Below are positions 31,921 to 41,300 of a stretch of DNA of 64,000 bases, one piece after another; within the stretch, counting starts at the first letter, position 1, and every line of letters begins with the position of its first letter. A program made the position numbers and the translations under genes. The notes under the pieces were generated by a model that made no database searches, was not told the DNA's origin, and saw only the letters and a program-made list of their open reading frames with translations. Source of the stretch: Klebsiella pneumoniae (GTDB lineage: Bacteria > Pseudomonadota > Gammaproteobacteria > Steroidobacterales > Steroidobacteraceae); NCBI GenBank assembly GCA_945873095.1, contig CAMCBU010000001.1, positions 1 through 64,000 of the forward strand. Reading direction: 5' to 3'.

Positions 31921-32870
31921 GGCGACACTCCTTTTCCGAACTCTGTCCCCACCGTGGCGAACTGCTCGGCGCTCTCGAGCGCCATGATCTGCAACTGCGG
32001 ACTTTTGTCGATGCGACGGGTGAGCCCAGCCAACACCTTGCCCGGCCCGCATTCGACAAACTGAGTGACGCCCCGCGCCAGCAAGGCCTCGATGGTCAAG
32101 ACCCAGCGCACCGGACTGGCAAGCTGTCGATAAAGCAAGTCACGAATGTGTTCCGGTTCTGCGTATTCGCACGCATCTACCGAACTCAAAAAACGGATCG
32201 ACGGCGCTGTCACGTGACAGCCGCGCAAACGCTCGCGCAGGCGCTCGGCAGCCGGCTGCATCAGACTGCTGTGACACGGCACGCTGATCGGCAAGGGCAG
32301 CGCGCGCTTGGCGCCACGCGCTTTGGCCACCTCGATCGCTCGGCGTAACGCCTCGACGTGACCGGCGATCACCACTTGCCCCGGCGCATTGAAGTTGACT
32401 GCCTCGGCGACTTGGTCACCCGCCGCCTCGCGACAGGCATCGATCAACGTAGCGTCGTCGAGACCGATGATGGCGGCCATGCCGCCCTGCCCATCGGGAA
32501 CGGCATCGCGCATGATTTCGCCGCGGAAGCGCACCAGATCGACCGCTTCCGAAAAATCCAAGACACCCGCTGCAACCAGTGCGGTGAACTCACCCAAGCT
32601 GTGCCCTGCCACCCACGTCGGCTCGGCTCCGCCCAGCGCGCGCCACACGCGCCATGTCGCCACACCCGCGACCAACATCAGGGGCTGGGTGATTTCGGTG
32701 AGCGCGAGGCGCTCCGCCGGACCTTGCTGCGAGAGTGCCCACAGATCGAACCCGAGCACCTCGGAGGCGGTGTCGAAAGTCTCGCGCACCTGCGAATGGT
32801 GGGCGGCGAGATCGGACAGCATGCCGACCGACTGGGATCCCTGACCCGGGAACAGGAAGACGCTACTCAT
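31917..32870 (-). CDS. fabD: Malonyl-CoA:ACP transacylase
   Basis: Loads malonyl groups on ACP. The 317-residue product begins VFLFPGQGSQSVGM, has the nucleophile in VAGHSLGEFTAL, QGGMAAIIGL, and PCHSSLM with the catalytic His. ATG 32870 is used; ATG 32879 is in frame. A perfect TATAAT lies on the minus strand at 32883-32878, only eight bases before 32870, with no Shine-Dalgarno, so a very short leader or a chance match is possible. fabH and plsX, which often precede fabD, are not here. Confidence 0.95.
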   Translation of the reverse strand: MSSVFLFPGQGSQSVGMLSDLAAHHSQVRETFDTASEVLGFDLWALSQQGPAERLALTEITQPLMLVAGVATWRVWRALGGAEPTWVAGHSLGEFTALVAAGVLDFSEAVDLVRFRGEIMRDAVPDGQGGMAAIIGLDDATLIDACREAAGDQVAEAVNFNAPGQVVIAGHVEALRRAIEVAKARGAKRALPLPISVPCHSSLMQPAAERLRERLRGCHVTAPSIRFLSSVDACEYAEPEHIRDLLYRQLASPVRWVLTIEALLARGVTQFVECGPGKVLAGLTRRIDKSPQLQIMALESAEQFATVGTEFGKGVSP

Positions 32871-32954
32871 GCACGGCATTATAGCGAGCGGGCCAATCAC
32901 GAGAGCGTCATGCCCGTTTGCTATGATCCACCATCCGTTTTGCGGGAGTCTCGC
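32871..32954. promoter_or_regulatory. Divergent fabD / gspG intergenic region
   Basis: Only 84 bp separate the divergent fab and gsp operons. TATAAT on the minus strand (32883-32878) and TATGAT on the plus strand (32922-32927) are -10-like, but neither has a convincing -35 box. GGGAG at 32945-32949 is the gspG ribosome-binding site. Confidence 0.45.
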
Positions 32955-33416
32955 GTGCACACCAGCCTGCGTTCAACCACGCTTCGTCGCAACGAGCGTG
33001 GTTTCACCCTGATCGAGATCATGGTGGTCGTCGTGATCATCGGTTTACTCGCCGCCTTCATCGTCCCACGCGTGATGGGTCGCGTCGACGAGGCTCGCAT
33101 CACCAAGGTGCAGGCGGACATCCAAGCCATCGAGACGGCGCTCTCGATGTACAAGCTCGACACCGCTCGCTACCCCACCACCTCGCAAGGCTTGCAAGCC
33201 CTCGTCCAAAAACCCGACGATCCGTCTTTGGTGAACTGGAAAGTCGGCGGCTACATCGCGCGCGTCGCCAAAGACCCTTGGGGCAACGACTATCAATACC
33301 AATTCCCGAGTACTCGCGGACGCGAGTTCGACCTGTACTCGTTCGGGCCCGATGGCGTGCCGGGCGATGTCGCTGGCGGCGGCGACGATATCGGCAATTG
33401 GAACCTCGACAACTGA
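32955..33416 (+). CDS. gspG: Type II secretion major pseudopilin GspG
   Basis: Major subunit of the periplasmic pseudopilus that pushes folded exoproteins through the secretin. The 153-residue product has the prepilin site NERG|FTLIEIMVVVVIIGLLAAFIVP with Glu at +5, then the GspG-specific YKLDTARYPTTSQGLQALV, DPWGNDYQYQ and a Ca-binding-type C-terminus DLYSFGPDGVPG...IGNWNLD. GTG 32955 follows GGGAG; the longer ATG 32910 start has no supporting site. Confidence 0.95.
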   Translation: MHTSLRSTTLRRNERGFTLIEIMVVVVIIGLLAAFIVPRVMGRVDEARITKVQADIQAIETALSMYKLDTARYPTTSQGLQALVQKPDDPSLVNWKVGGYIARVAKDPWGNDYQYQFPSTRGREFDLYSFGPDGVPGDVAGGGDDIGNWNLDN

Positions 33417-33430
33417 ACCGAGTGCCGCCC

Positions 33431-33934
33431 ATGCGAGGCCACTTCGGCGGCTTCACCTTGCTCGAAATATTGGTCGTGGTCACGATCATCGGCGTCTTGA
33501 TCGGCGGCGCCGTACTGACTCTAGGCTTGATCGGACGCGATGCGGGCATCGAGAGCGAGCTGCAGCGATTACAGCGCCATCTGTTGTTCGCGCGTGATCG
33601 CGCCGAGATCGAGCAGCGAGCCTACGGCGTGTTCATCGAACCGGAGGGCTATCGGTTTCTCGTTTTCGACTCTCGCGTTTTGCGATGGCAACAGACCGAT
33701 GACGACGTACTCGCGCGTCATGCATGGCCCACAAATTTGACGGCCGAGCTCGATCTCGAGGGTCGCCGCATCGTGATCACAAAACACGACGACGACTCGG
33801 TGCCGCAAATTGGCGTGGATGCGAGCGGCGAATTCACCGCCTTCGAGTTGCGCCTTGCGCGCACCGGGAACGCGGATGTGGCTTGGTTGCGACCCGATGC
33901 CGACGGGGCTTTACGGTTGGGGACCACGCCGTGA
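33431..33934 (+). CDS. gspH: Type II secretion minor pseudopilin GspH
   Basis: A 167-residue minor pseudopilin with prepilin site HFGG|FTLLEILVVVTIIGVLIGGAVL (Glu +5) and a beta-rich globular domain containing RHLLFARDRAEIEQRAYGVFIEPEGYRFLVFD, typical of GspH. ATG 33431; a GTG nine bases upstream is an alternative. Its stop overlaps gspI as GTGA. Confidence 0.92.
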   Translation: MRGHFGGFTLLEILVVVTIIGVLIGGAVLTLGLIGRDAGIESELQRLQRHLLFARDRAEIEQRAYGVFIEPEGYRFLVFDSRVLRWQQTDDDVLARHAWPTNLTAELDLEGRRIVITKHDDDSVPQIGVDASGEFTAFELRLARTGNADVAWLRPDADGALRLGTTP

Positions 33935-34356
33935 ACCCGCGCGGCTTCACTCTGGTGGAAGTATTGGTCGCGCTCGCTGTCGTCGCGCTGGGCTCTGCTG
34001 CGGTGCTGACGGCGCTCAGCACCGGTACACAATCCACCGCGCGCTTGCGCGAGCGTAGTTACGCCGAGTGGGTCGCACTGAATCGAATGGCCGAGATTCG
34101 TGTCGCACGCGAGTGGCCGCTCGCCTCGAACGAGCTCGGCGAGGAAACCATGGCTGGCCAGCGCTGGCAATGGCGGCAAACCATAGAGCGGAGTGATGTC
34201 CGCGGCGTCTGGCGGATTCGCGTCGAGGCACGACTGGCCGGTGCGGCGGGCGCAGACGACTGGATCGCGACCGTGCACGGTGCGCGAGGGGATGACCTCG
34301 CAAGTCTTGGTCGTGACGATGCGATCTGGGATACGGCCGCTCGGAGCGCGCCGTGA
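33931..34356 (+). CDS. gspI: Type II secretion minor pseudopilin GspI
   Basis: A 141-residue minor pseudopilin that initiates the pseudopilus tip with GspJ and GspK. Prepilin site NPRG|FTLVEVLVALAVVALGSAAVL, with the GspI-type continuation YAEWVALNRMAEIRV. GTG start overlapping the gspH stop. Confidence 0.93.
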   Translation: MNPRGFTLVEVLVALAVVALGSAAVLTALSTGTQSTARLRERSYAEWVALNRMAEIRVAREWPLASNELGEETMAGQRWQWRQTIERSDVRGVWRIRVEARLAGAAGADDWIATVHGARGDDLASLGRDDAIWDTAARSAP

Positions 34357-34985
34357 ACTCGCCCTATTCTTTGACCGGTACCCAACGCGGCTTCACGTTG
34401 CTGGAACTGTTGGTGGCCCTGTTCGTGTCGGCGGTCATGTTCGCGCTCGGGTATGGCGCCTTGATGCAAGCAACCCAACAACGGGCCGGTATACAACGCG
34501 CGCAGGACGAGCTCGCCGGTTTGCAACGCGCGATGCGCCTGCTCACGCTCGACATCACGCAAATGACGCCGCGACCAGTCACCGACGTGCTCGGCCGCGG
34601 CGAACTCGCCGCCGTGATCGGCGCCGATGGTAGCGGTCGAGTGCTCGCGCTGACCCGCGGTGGTGAGGGTGATGCGCGTGCGAGCGGACGCCCCGCGCTA
34701 CGACGCGTCGAATACCGACTCGAGCAAGGCGAACTGCGACGTCTCTCTTGGCCCGTGCTCGATCCGGTGGCCGGGGTCGAACCGCGCGTTCGAGTTCTGC
34801 TGCGTGACGTTCGCTTGCTGGAGTTTCGCTTTCTCGACAACGACGGACAGTGGGGTGGCGTGTGGCCAAAGCCGAGCACGAGCGCTACGACCGGCACTTC
34901 GCGACAGCGACCGCGTGCGGTCGAAATGCGGATCGAGACGGCCCGCGATGGCGTGTTGCGTCGAGTGTGGGAAATTCCCGGGTGA
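34353..34985 (+). CDS. gspJ: Type II secretion minor pseudopilin GspJ
   Basis: A 210-residue minor pseudopilin with prepilin site TQRG|FTLLELLVALFVSAVMFALGY and the GspJ pattern LQRAMRLLTLDITQMTPRPV, EYRLEQGELRRLSWPVLD and LLEFRFLDNDGQW. GTG start overlapping the gspI stop. It forms the tip trimer with GspI and GspK in known systems. Confidence 0.93.
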   Translation: MNSPYSLTGTQRGFTLLELLVALFVSAVMFALGYGALMQATQQRAGIQRAQDELAGLQRAMRLLTLDITQMTPRPVTDVLGRGELAAVIGADGSGRVLALTRGGEGDARASGRPALRRVEYRLEQGELRRLSWPVLDPVAGVEPRVRVLLRDVRLLEFRFLDNDGQWGGVWPKPSTSATTGTSRQRPRAVEMRIETARDGVLRRVWEIPG

Positions 34986-35932
34986 TGACTCGCTCGCCAC
35001 GCGAGGGGATCGCGCTGTTGACGGCGCTCATCGTGCTTGCGATCACGAGCGCCCTCGCCTACGCACTCAGTGCCGACACCGGTTTGGCGATTCGACGAAC
35101 AGCCGGGAGCGCCTCACAAGAACAGGCGCGCGAGATCGCGGCAGCGACCGAGGCCTTGGCTGCATCGTTGCTGAAAGAAGCGCTCGAGGATCCGAATGCC
35201 GCGCTGCATGGCGCGCAGCGCTGGGCCCGTCCGTATGGCCCGGTCGAGATCATTCCGGGCTATCTCATGGAGGCGCGACTCGATGACTTGCAGGGCCGTC
35301 TCAATTTGAACGACTTGGTGAATGCGGATGGGCGGCCGAACGAGCTCGCGCGCCGCACCTTCGAGCGGCTGTTGCAGAACGTGGATCTGGAGCCGCAATG
35401 GGCCCCCAAGATCATCGATTGGATCGACACCGACGACCAACCGCTCGACGGCGGCGCTGAGGCGAGTCGCTACAGCGGGCTCCTGCCGGGCTACAGACCC
35501 GCCAATCGCACCATCACCTCGACGAGTGAACTGCTCGCGCTCGAGGGCTTCGATCTCGCTCGCTATCGCCGACTCGAGCCGCATATCGCGGCCTTACCGC
35601 GCGATGCCGGCTTGAACCTCTGTAATGCGACCGGTCCGCTGCTAGACGCCTTGACGGGCGAGCGACAGTGGAGCGGCGCGGCGGAATCCTTGCAGCGCAA
35701 TCGCGAGGCAGGCTGCTTCCCGCGACTCGAGGTCTTGCGCAACAGCCTCGCGGATCCGACCGAGTTCGATGCCCTCCGCAGCGCGCTCGGCATCAGCGAG
35801 CGCAGTCGTTACTTCGCTCTGCTTGGCTACGTGTCGAGCGGGCGTTCCGGCTACACTTCCCACAGTTTGCTGCGTCACGAAGGGCCGGGTGCCGGCCAGA
35901 TTCGGGTTCTGCTCCGACACACTGCGCCATGA
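34985..35932 (+). CDS. gspK: Type II secretion tip pseudopilin GspK
   Basis: A 315-residue large minor pseudopilin that caps the pseudopilus. The prepilin site is REG|IALLTALIVLAITSALAY; the +5 Glu found in the other pseudopilins is absent, as expected for GspK. LDDLQGRLNLNDLV and DWIDTDDQPLDGGAE are family landmarks. ATG 34985 is used; GTG 34982 directly before it also fits and would overlap gspJ by four bases. Confidence 0.93.
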   Translation: MTRSPREGIALLTALIVLAITSALAYALSADTGLAIRRTAGSASQEQAREIAAATEALAASLLKEALEDPNAALHGAQRWARPYGPVEIIPGYLMEARLDDLQGRLNLNDLVNADGRPNELARRTFERLLQNVDLEPQWAPKIIDWIDTDDQPLDGGAEASRYSGLLPGYRPANRTITSTSELLALEGFDLARYRRLEPHIAALPRDAGLNLCNATGPLLDALTGERQWSGAAESLQRNREAGCFPRLEVLRNSLADPTEFDALRSALGISERSRYFALLGYVSSGRSGYTSHSLLRHEGPGAGQIRVLLRHTAP

Positions 35933-37122
35933 ATCAACCGCTCTTGCTGCACATCCCGACCGGTGCGAACTGGGAATCGACGGTTTCGTCGTTCCAAGCC
36001 GCGCTAGCCAGCGACGCTCCGGATAACGCGCAGTCGACGCCCGCGGTGATCGTGCTGGTGCCTGCGGCGCTGGTGCCCCGACTCGCCGCAACGCTGCCCG
36101 CCATGCCGTCGCACAAGTTGCGACACGCCGCCGCCTACGCGATCGAGGATCGCCTGGTTGGCGCTATCGAAGCCCAACATTTGACCCTCATCGACTCTCA
36201 ACCCGCCGCCGGCGGACGACTCGAGGTGGAGATCGCGGCGATCGAGCGGGACCGACTGAACAGCCTACTGACGGCACTCGATGCAGCGAAGCTAAGGCCA
36301 ACCGCGGTGTATGCCGATGCCGACTGCATCGCCTCGAAGCCCGGTGATGTGCTGCTGTGGATCGATGGTGCGGATGCACATTGGATCACTCCGGCCGGCC
36401 TGCGACGCACCTGGCCCGCCGCTGCACTCACCGACGCACTCGATTGGTCGCTCGGCTCGACACCGGCGGGTACCTTGGGGTTGCGCGTATACGCGAGCGA
36501 AACCGACCGGCAAAAGCACGCCGCGGCACTCGATGCGCTGCGCGCGCGCTTCGTCAGCGTGCAGTTGCACGCCTTGGAGCGACCACTCGACTGGTTGCGT
36601 CACGAGCTCGAGACGGCGCGTCCACCGAATCTGCTGCACCACGAGTTTGCACCCAAGCCAACGCACTCGGAGCGCTGGCAGCGTTGGCGCTGGCCGTTGC
36701 GAGTGGCAGCGGCCAGCGTCCTCGTGCTGCTTGGGCAATTGCTGCTCGATTCGATCCTGGCGAATTCACGTGCGCGTACGATCGAGCAACGCATTGCCGT
36801 GCAGGCAAGCACATTGCTCCCACCGGGCAGTTCGAGCAGCAACGTCGTGGCGCTGCTTGAGCGTCAGCTCGTGGCCATCACCCGCCAAGCAGCGGCTGCG
36901 CCCACACTCGAGGCGTTGAATTCTTTGGTCGTGCCGGCGGGTGCGACGGCCCTCGAGCTCGATGCGATCGACCTGCAGCCGGGGCGAGCGACGCTACGGT
37001 TCGCAAGCGCGACACCCGCGGAACTCGCCGCGTGGCGCACGACGTGGTCGGCAGCGGGATGGCAGGTATCCGAGCGCACCGAACCGCAGGGCGGCCTCGT
37101 GGTCGAATTGGTGCGCCCGTGA
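35929..37122 (+). CDS. gspL: Type II secretion inner-membrane protein GspL
   Basis: Couples the cytosolic ATPase GspE to the inner-membrane platform. The 397-residue product has a cytosolic actin-like domain (about 1-240), one membrane helix (about 256-276) and a periplasmic ferredoxin-like domain. Sequence is divergent, as usual for GspL; HKLRHAAAYAIEDRL is the clearest family stretch. ATGA overlap with gspK. Confidence 0.9.
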   Translation: MNQPLLLHIPTGANWESTVSSFQAALASDAPDNAQSTPAVIVLVPAALVPRLAATLPAMPSHKLRHAAAYAIEDRLVGAIEAQHLTLIDSQPAAGGRLEVEIAAIERDRLNSLLTALDAAKLRPTAVYADADCIASKPGDVLLWIDGADAHWITPAGLRRTWPAAALTDALDWSLGSTPAGTLGLRVYASETDRQKHAAALDALRARFVSVQLHALERPLDWLRHELETARPPNLLHHEFAPKPTHSERWQRWRWPLRVAAASVLVLLGQLLLDSILANSRARTIEQRIAVQASTLLPPGSSSSNVVALLERQLVAITRQAAAAPTLEALNSLVVPAGATALELDAIDLQPGRATLRFASATPAELAAWRTTWSAAGWQVSERTEPQGGLVVELVRP

Positions 37123-37538
37123 CGCCACCGTCCAAGCTGCGCCAATGGTTCGAGGGACTGCAACCGCGCGAGCAGCGCATCCTTCGCATCGGTCTGCCCG
37201 TGATTGGCGCGCTGCTTCTAGTTGGCGCATTCGGCTGGCTACTCGACGCCCGTGATGTTGCCATTCAACGCTGGCACCGGGCCGCCGCTTTGGAGCCACG
37301 CCTCGCACAACTTGCGGCGACGGGCAGTGCGATTTCCTCGGGCTCTGCCTTGCTCGCGGGGGTTCGCACCGAGGCGGATGTGAGCACGCTTGGCATCACG
37401 GATCTGCCGGTGGAACAGGTTTGGGAGCAAATTGCCGCGTGGGAGCAATCGGGCGGTCGTATCCAACAACTGCAGCTACGTCGCACGAGTGACGGACGCG
37501 TCAGCGGCGAAATCCGTGGCAACCTCGGTCAGCGCTGA
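37119..37538 (+). CDS. gspM: Type II secretion protein GspM
   Basis: A 139-residue bitopic inner-membrane partner of GspL. A short cytosolic N-terminus with GLQPREQRIL (the W-x-x-x-x-PRE-R-x-hydrophobic pattern common in GspM), a membrane helix (about 22-42) and a periplasmic domain. GTG start overlapping the gspL stop as GTGA. Confidence 0.88.
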   Translation: MTPPSKLRQWFEGLQPREQRILRIGLPVIGALLLVGAFGWLLDARDVAIQRWHRAAALEPRLAQLAATGSAISSGSALLAGVRTEADVSTLGITDLPVEQVWEQIAAWEQSGGRIQQLQLRRTSDGRVSGEIRGNLGQR

Positions 37539-38295
37539 TCGCAAGCCACGGCGATCGCGCGCGCCCACCACGCTTTTCATCCTCGCTTGTTTCGTCGGCG
37601 TCATCGTTTGGGCGCCGGCCGCGTGGCTACGGCCGGCGTTGCCAGCGCAAATCGTCTGCACCGACACCAGCGGCACCGTTTGGCGCGGCGAATGCCGCCG
37701 GCTGCTGCGTGTCGATTCCTTCGGCTCGCAAGCGGATCTCGGTCAGCTACGTTGGCAGATCGCGGCGTGGTCGCTGTTGACGCTGAGCCCAACCGCCGCG
37801 CTCGAGTGGCAACTCGGCGGCGCGAACGCACGTGCGGAAGTTCGTTGGGCCATGAACTCCACGTGGCAAATTCGTGATCTCGCTCTCGCCGCGGATTATC
37901 GATCGCTAGGCCCACTGGTCGATGCGGATCTTCGTCGACTATGGCGTGGCATGCCAAGCACCACGGGCTTGTCGCTCACGATCCCCTTGGTATCGGGCAA
38001 CGCCAAAGAAATTCAGCAACTCCAAGGTGAACTGCGATTTTCCGCCTTCGGTGAGCACGTGCTCGCAATCCATCCCGATGGCAGCGGTACACTGCGCTCA
38101 GACGATGGCGCACTGCGTCTGGCCGGACCGCTCGAATGGCAGCGCGATGGACGCTATCGTCTGCAACTGAGGATCGGTCTTGGCGGAACTGCCGATGCAG
38201 CCCTGCGCGCAGCCCTGCGTGCATTCGGCCCGGTGAACCCGCGGGGTGAATATGACCTGACAATCGAAGGCTCGATTTGGACGCTGCTGCGCTGA
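37516..38295 (+). CDS. gspN: Type II secretion protein GspN
   Basis: A 259-residue inner-membrane-anchored protein with a basic N-terminus (DRKPRRSRAP), one membrane helix (about 18-37) and a beta-rich periplasmic region with VCTDTSGTVWRGEC, a GspN feature. GTG 37516 is the only suitable start and overlaps gspM by 23 bases. It is the last gene of the block; gspC, D, E, F and O are not in the window. Confidence 0.85.
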   Translation: MATSVSADRKPRRSRAPTTLFILACFVGVIVWAPAAWLRPALPAQIVCTDTSGTVWRGECRRLLRVDSFGSQADLGQLRWQIAAWSLLTLSPTAALEWQLGGANARAEVRWAMNSTWQIRDLALAADYRSLGPLVDADLRRLWRGMPSTTGLSLTIPLVSGNAKEIQQLQGELRFSAFGEHVLAIHPDGSGTLRSDDGALRLAGPLEWQRDGRYRLQLRIGLGGTADAALRAALRAFGPVNPRGEYDLTIEGSIWTLLR

Positions 38296-38314
38296 TCGTG
38301 GGTTGCGTCAGCGC
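38289..38314. terminator. Weak stem-loop between convergent gspN and addA-like genes
   Basis: A 7-bp stem (38289-38295 with 38308-38314) with a 12-base loop covers the gspN stop codon and the 22-base gap to the convergent gene. There is no T-run on either side, so terminator activity is uncertain. Confidence 0.3.
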
Positions 38315-38317
38315 AGG

Positions 38318-41300
38318 TCAGTTCAACTCGACGAACCGATCGATCGCCGGAAAATACAACGCCGCCCTCACCGGCTCCGGCCCGAGGCGGGCAAGCAAGG
38401 TCGAATATCGTGCCAGTTGAGCGCGGTGCACTTCGCACTGCGCCGCGACGAAACCGGCCACGTCGTCATCGGGCGGTACCGCGGTTTTGTAGTCGATCAC
38501 CCAACGCTCTCCGGCCTCGACGAAGCAGCGATCGACGACGACGTTGACGATGCGGCCTGCGACCTTGCCGGTGAGCGCCAACTCGATTCCGTCGCGCTCG
38601 TCACGTCGAGCGAGAATCCAGCGGCCGCGCTCAGCGCGCAACGTGTGCTGCACCGCCCCACGGACACGCTCGAGATAGTGATTGCAGCGCTCCTCGGGAA
38701 CGCCCTCGAACAACAAGCCTTGTCGCCACCGCACCTCGGCCGAGTTAGCAACGTCGGTGGGCAACTCGGCTTGATGCGCAAGACGCTCGAGTTCCCGATG
38801 GATCACGATGCCCACCGCGCGCGCATGGGGATCACCGCTCTGCACGCTCGCCCGTGGCGTCACGGCATCGAGCTCTGTGCTCGAGAGATTCAGTGTCGAC
38901 ACCGCGAGATCCGCAGGCCACGCGGGCGGTTCAAAAGCCACCGGCCAACGACGAAAACCGCCGAGTGCGTTCGGTTCGCTCTCGAGCTCGACGGTCGTGA
39001 CCGGCGCGCGCAGCGCGTTGTCGATGTGCGCAGCGATCGCCCCTCGCAAGAGGCCGAGCGGAGATCGACTCGCGATGGACGCCCCTCCGTCCCGCTTCAT
39101 GCCAAAGCCGGCGATCGGCGCGAGATGACGTTTCGCCCGCGTCATCGCGACATACAACAGGCGCGCGCGTTCACGATCGAGACGCCGTGATCTTAGACGC
39201 CGTATCCAAGCCGAGACCGACGGACGGTCCGCGATCGCATCGCTCGCTGCGATGGGCCCGAACAGCGCCAGCGTGTGACCCGCTGCTTGCCATTCGACCA
39301 ACTCGAGCAATTCAGGCGAGTCGTTTTGAACTCGACGCGACAAGCCGGGCACGATCACCGCGTCGAACTCGAGGCCCTTGGCTCGATGGATCGTCATCAC
39401 CTCGATGGCACCCGCGAGCGGACTACCCCCCGCATAAAGTCCATCCAGCATGGGTCCCAAATCGACAGCGGCCCGCCAACCTCGGCGCGTCGACGCTTCG
39501 GCTAGCGCATCGAGGAAGCGCCGCGCGTCGTCCATGGCTCCCTCGTCCTCGTAACAGCCCGGTGCGTGCAACTGCAACCACACCGACTCCACGCGCAACG
39601 AGAGCGCCAAATCGCCGCGCGCCAACATCGGCGCTAGGCAGCGCTGCAAGTGAACGAGGCGTGCGCGACCGTCGTTCGACAGTCGCTCGAGTCGCTCTTG
39701 GTCGTCCCACAAGTCGACGATCGCCGCCTTCGGTTGATCCTCCAGTAGCGCCGTCAGATCCACGAGCGACAAACCACACCACGGCGCGCGCAACATCGCG
39801 AGCCACGCCACCCGATCGAGCACCGAACTCAAAGCTCGCGTCAACGCGAGCAGATCCTGTACGACGGCGGTGTCAACGAGCGGCACGAGGTCGACACCGC
39901 GCACGGGATAGCCCGCTTCGCTCAGTGCGGCCACCAACGCCGTCGCGTGGTGGCGTGCCGCCACCAGTATGGCGATCGACTCGATGGAGGTATCCGATCG
40001 CCAACGACGTACACAGTCGACGACGGCACCGCTCTCCCAGTGCTGACTCCGGCTGTCATCACCGAGCACCGCGGCGAGCCGCCAGTCTATGGCGGGTGCG
40101 GCAGAGCCGGCGTCGCGCACATCCGCGTCGTCCGTGCGCCCCGCGAGACTTGCCGCAAACGGCACAGCCGACTCCTGCGGATCGACCGTCTTGGGAAATA
40201 CGTCCGCAAATAGCTGATTCACATGTTCGACGATCGCAGGTACCGAACGAAAATTCCGTGCGAGCGAACGCGATTCGAGTCTCACCCTGCCGAATCCCTC
40301 GCGTATCGCCGCTTCGAACAGATCGACCCGCGCCTCACGGAATTGATAAATCGACTGCATCGGATCGCCCACCACGAATAGCGTGCGACCATCACCCGAC
40401 TGCCAATCGCGAGTCAGTCCGAGGATCAACTCGAATTGATCTCGCGAGGTATCCTGGAACTCGTCGATCAACAGATGCTGCAAACGACTGCCTTGGTGCA
40501 GTATCCGTTCACGCTCGACGTCCCCGTCTTCGCGGAGCGCTTCACGCGCAGCCGCGGCCACACCAATGAAATCGATCTCGCCTCGTTCACGAAACGCTAA
40601 CTCCAACTGACTCGCCGCGAGCAGCAGCAACCGCACGAGCGACTGCATGAGCTCTCCCTCGTCGGCATCGAAGGCTACCGGTGGTGCCTGCCGGGCCTCA
40701 TCCAGCAACGCCGCACGCTGCGGCGATGACTCGTCCGCCAACCAGCGCTCAAACCCCTTTTTCTGTGGGTCCTTCGGACCGAATCCCTGCTGGATGGTCA
40801 CCCGTTTCCGAAATTGGCTCGCACCCGGAGTGTCCTGCTTGGTCAGCACGAAATGCGCAAGCGAACGCCAACCCTCGAGATCGAGCGTTACACCGTCCTC
40901 GGCATCGGCCAGCGCGTGTAATTGGCGCCGGAACTCGACATCGCCGCCCGTAGCATCCAGTACACCTTTGGCGTGACGCGCGAGCACCGCGATCTGACGC
41001 AGAGCATCGGAATCGAACGCGCCCTCCAACTGCAGCTGCAGCTCTCGCAACACCTGCGTCAGCACCTGCGAGAGTTCGCATGAGAGCTCCGCAAAACTAC
41101 GCCCAACCAGATGCGGCAGCCAACGTGCACGCTGTGCCAACATCTTGGCGAGCAACTCCTCGACTCGCACCCATGCATTATCCAGATGCTCGAATAAGCG
41201 CCCGGAGGCAGCCGCCCACTCGGAATCCAATTCCGCCTCGCGCAGGCTGCGGCGAGCGACTTCGCGGTAGAGCGATAGCGGCTGCGAGGCGAGCGCAAGC

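Noticed and set aside
39187-40569. 460-codon plus-strand frame
   Set aside because: Antisense to the AddA-like helicase, whose motifs are unambiguous; the frame is Arg/Pro/Ser-rich without any family signal.
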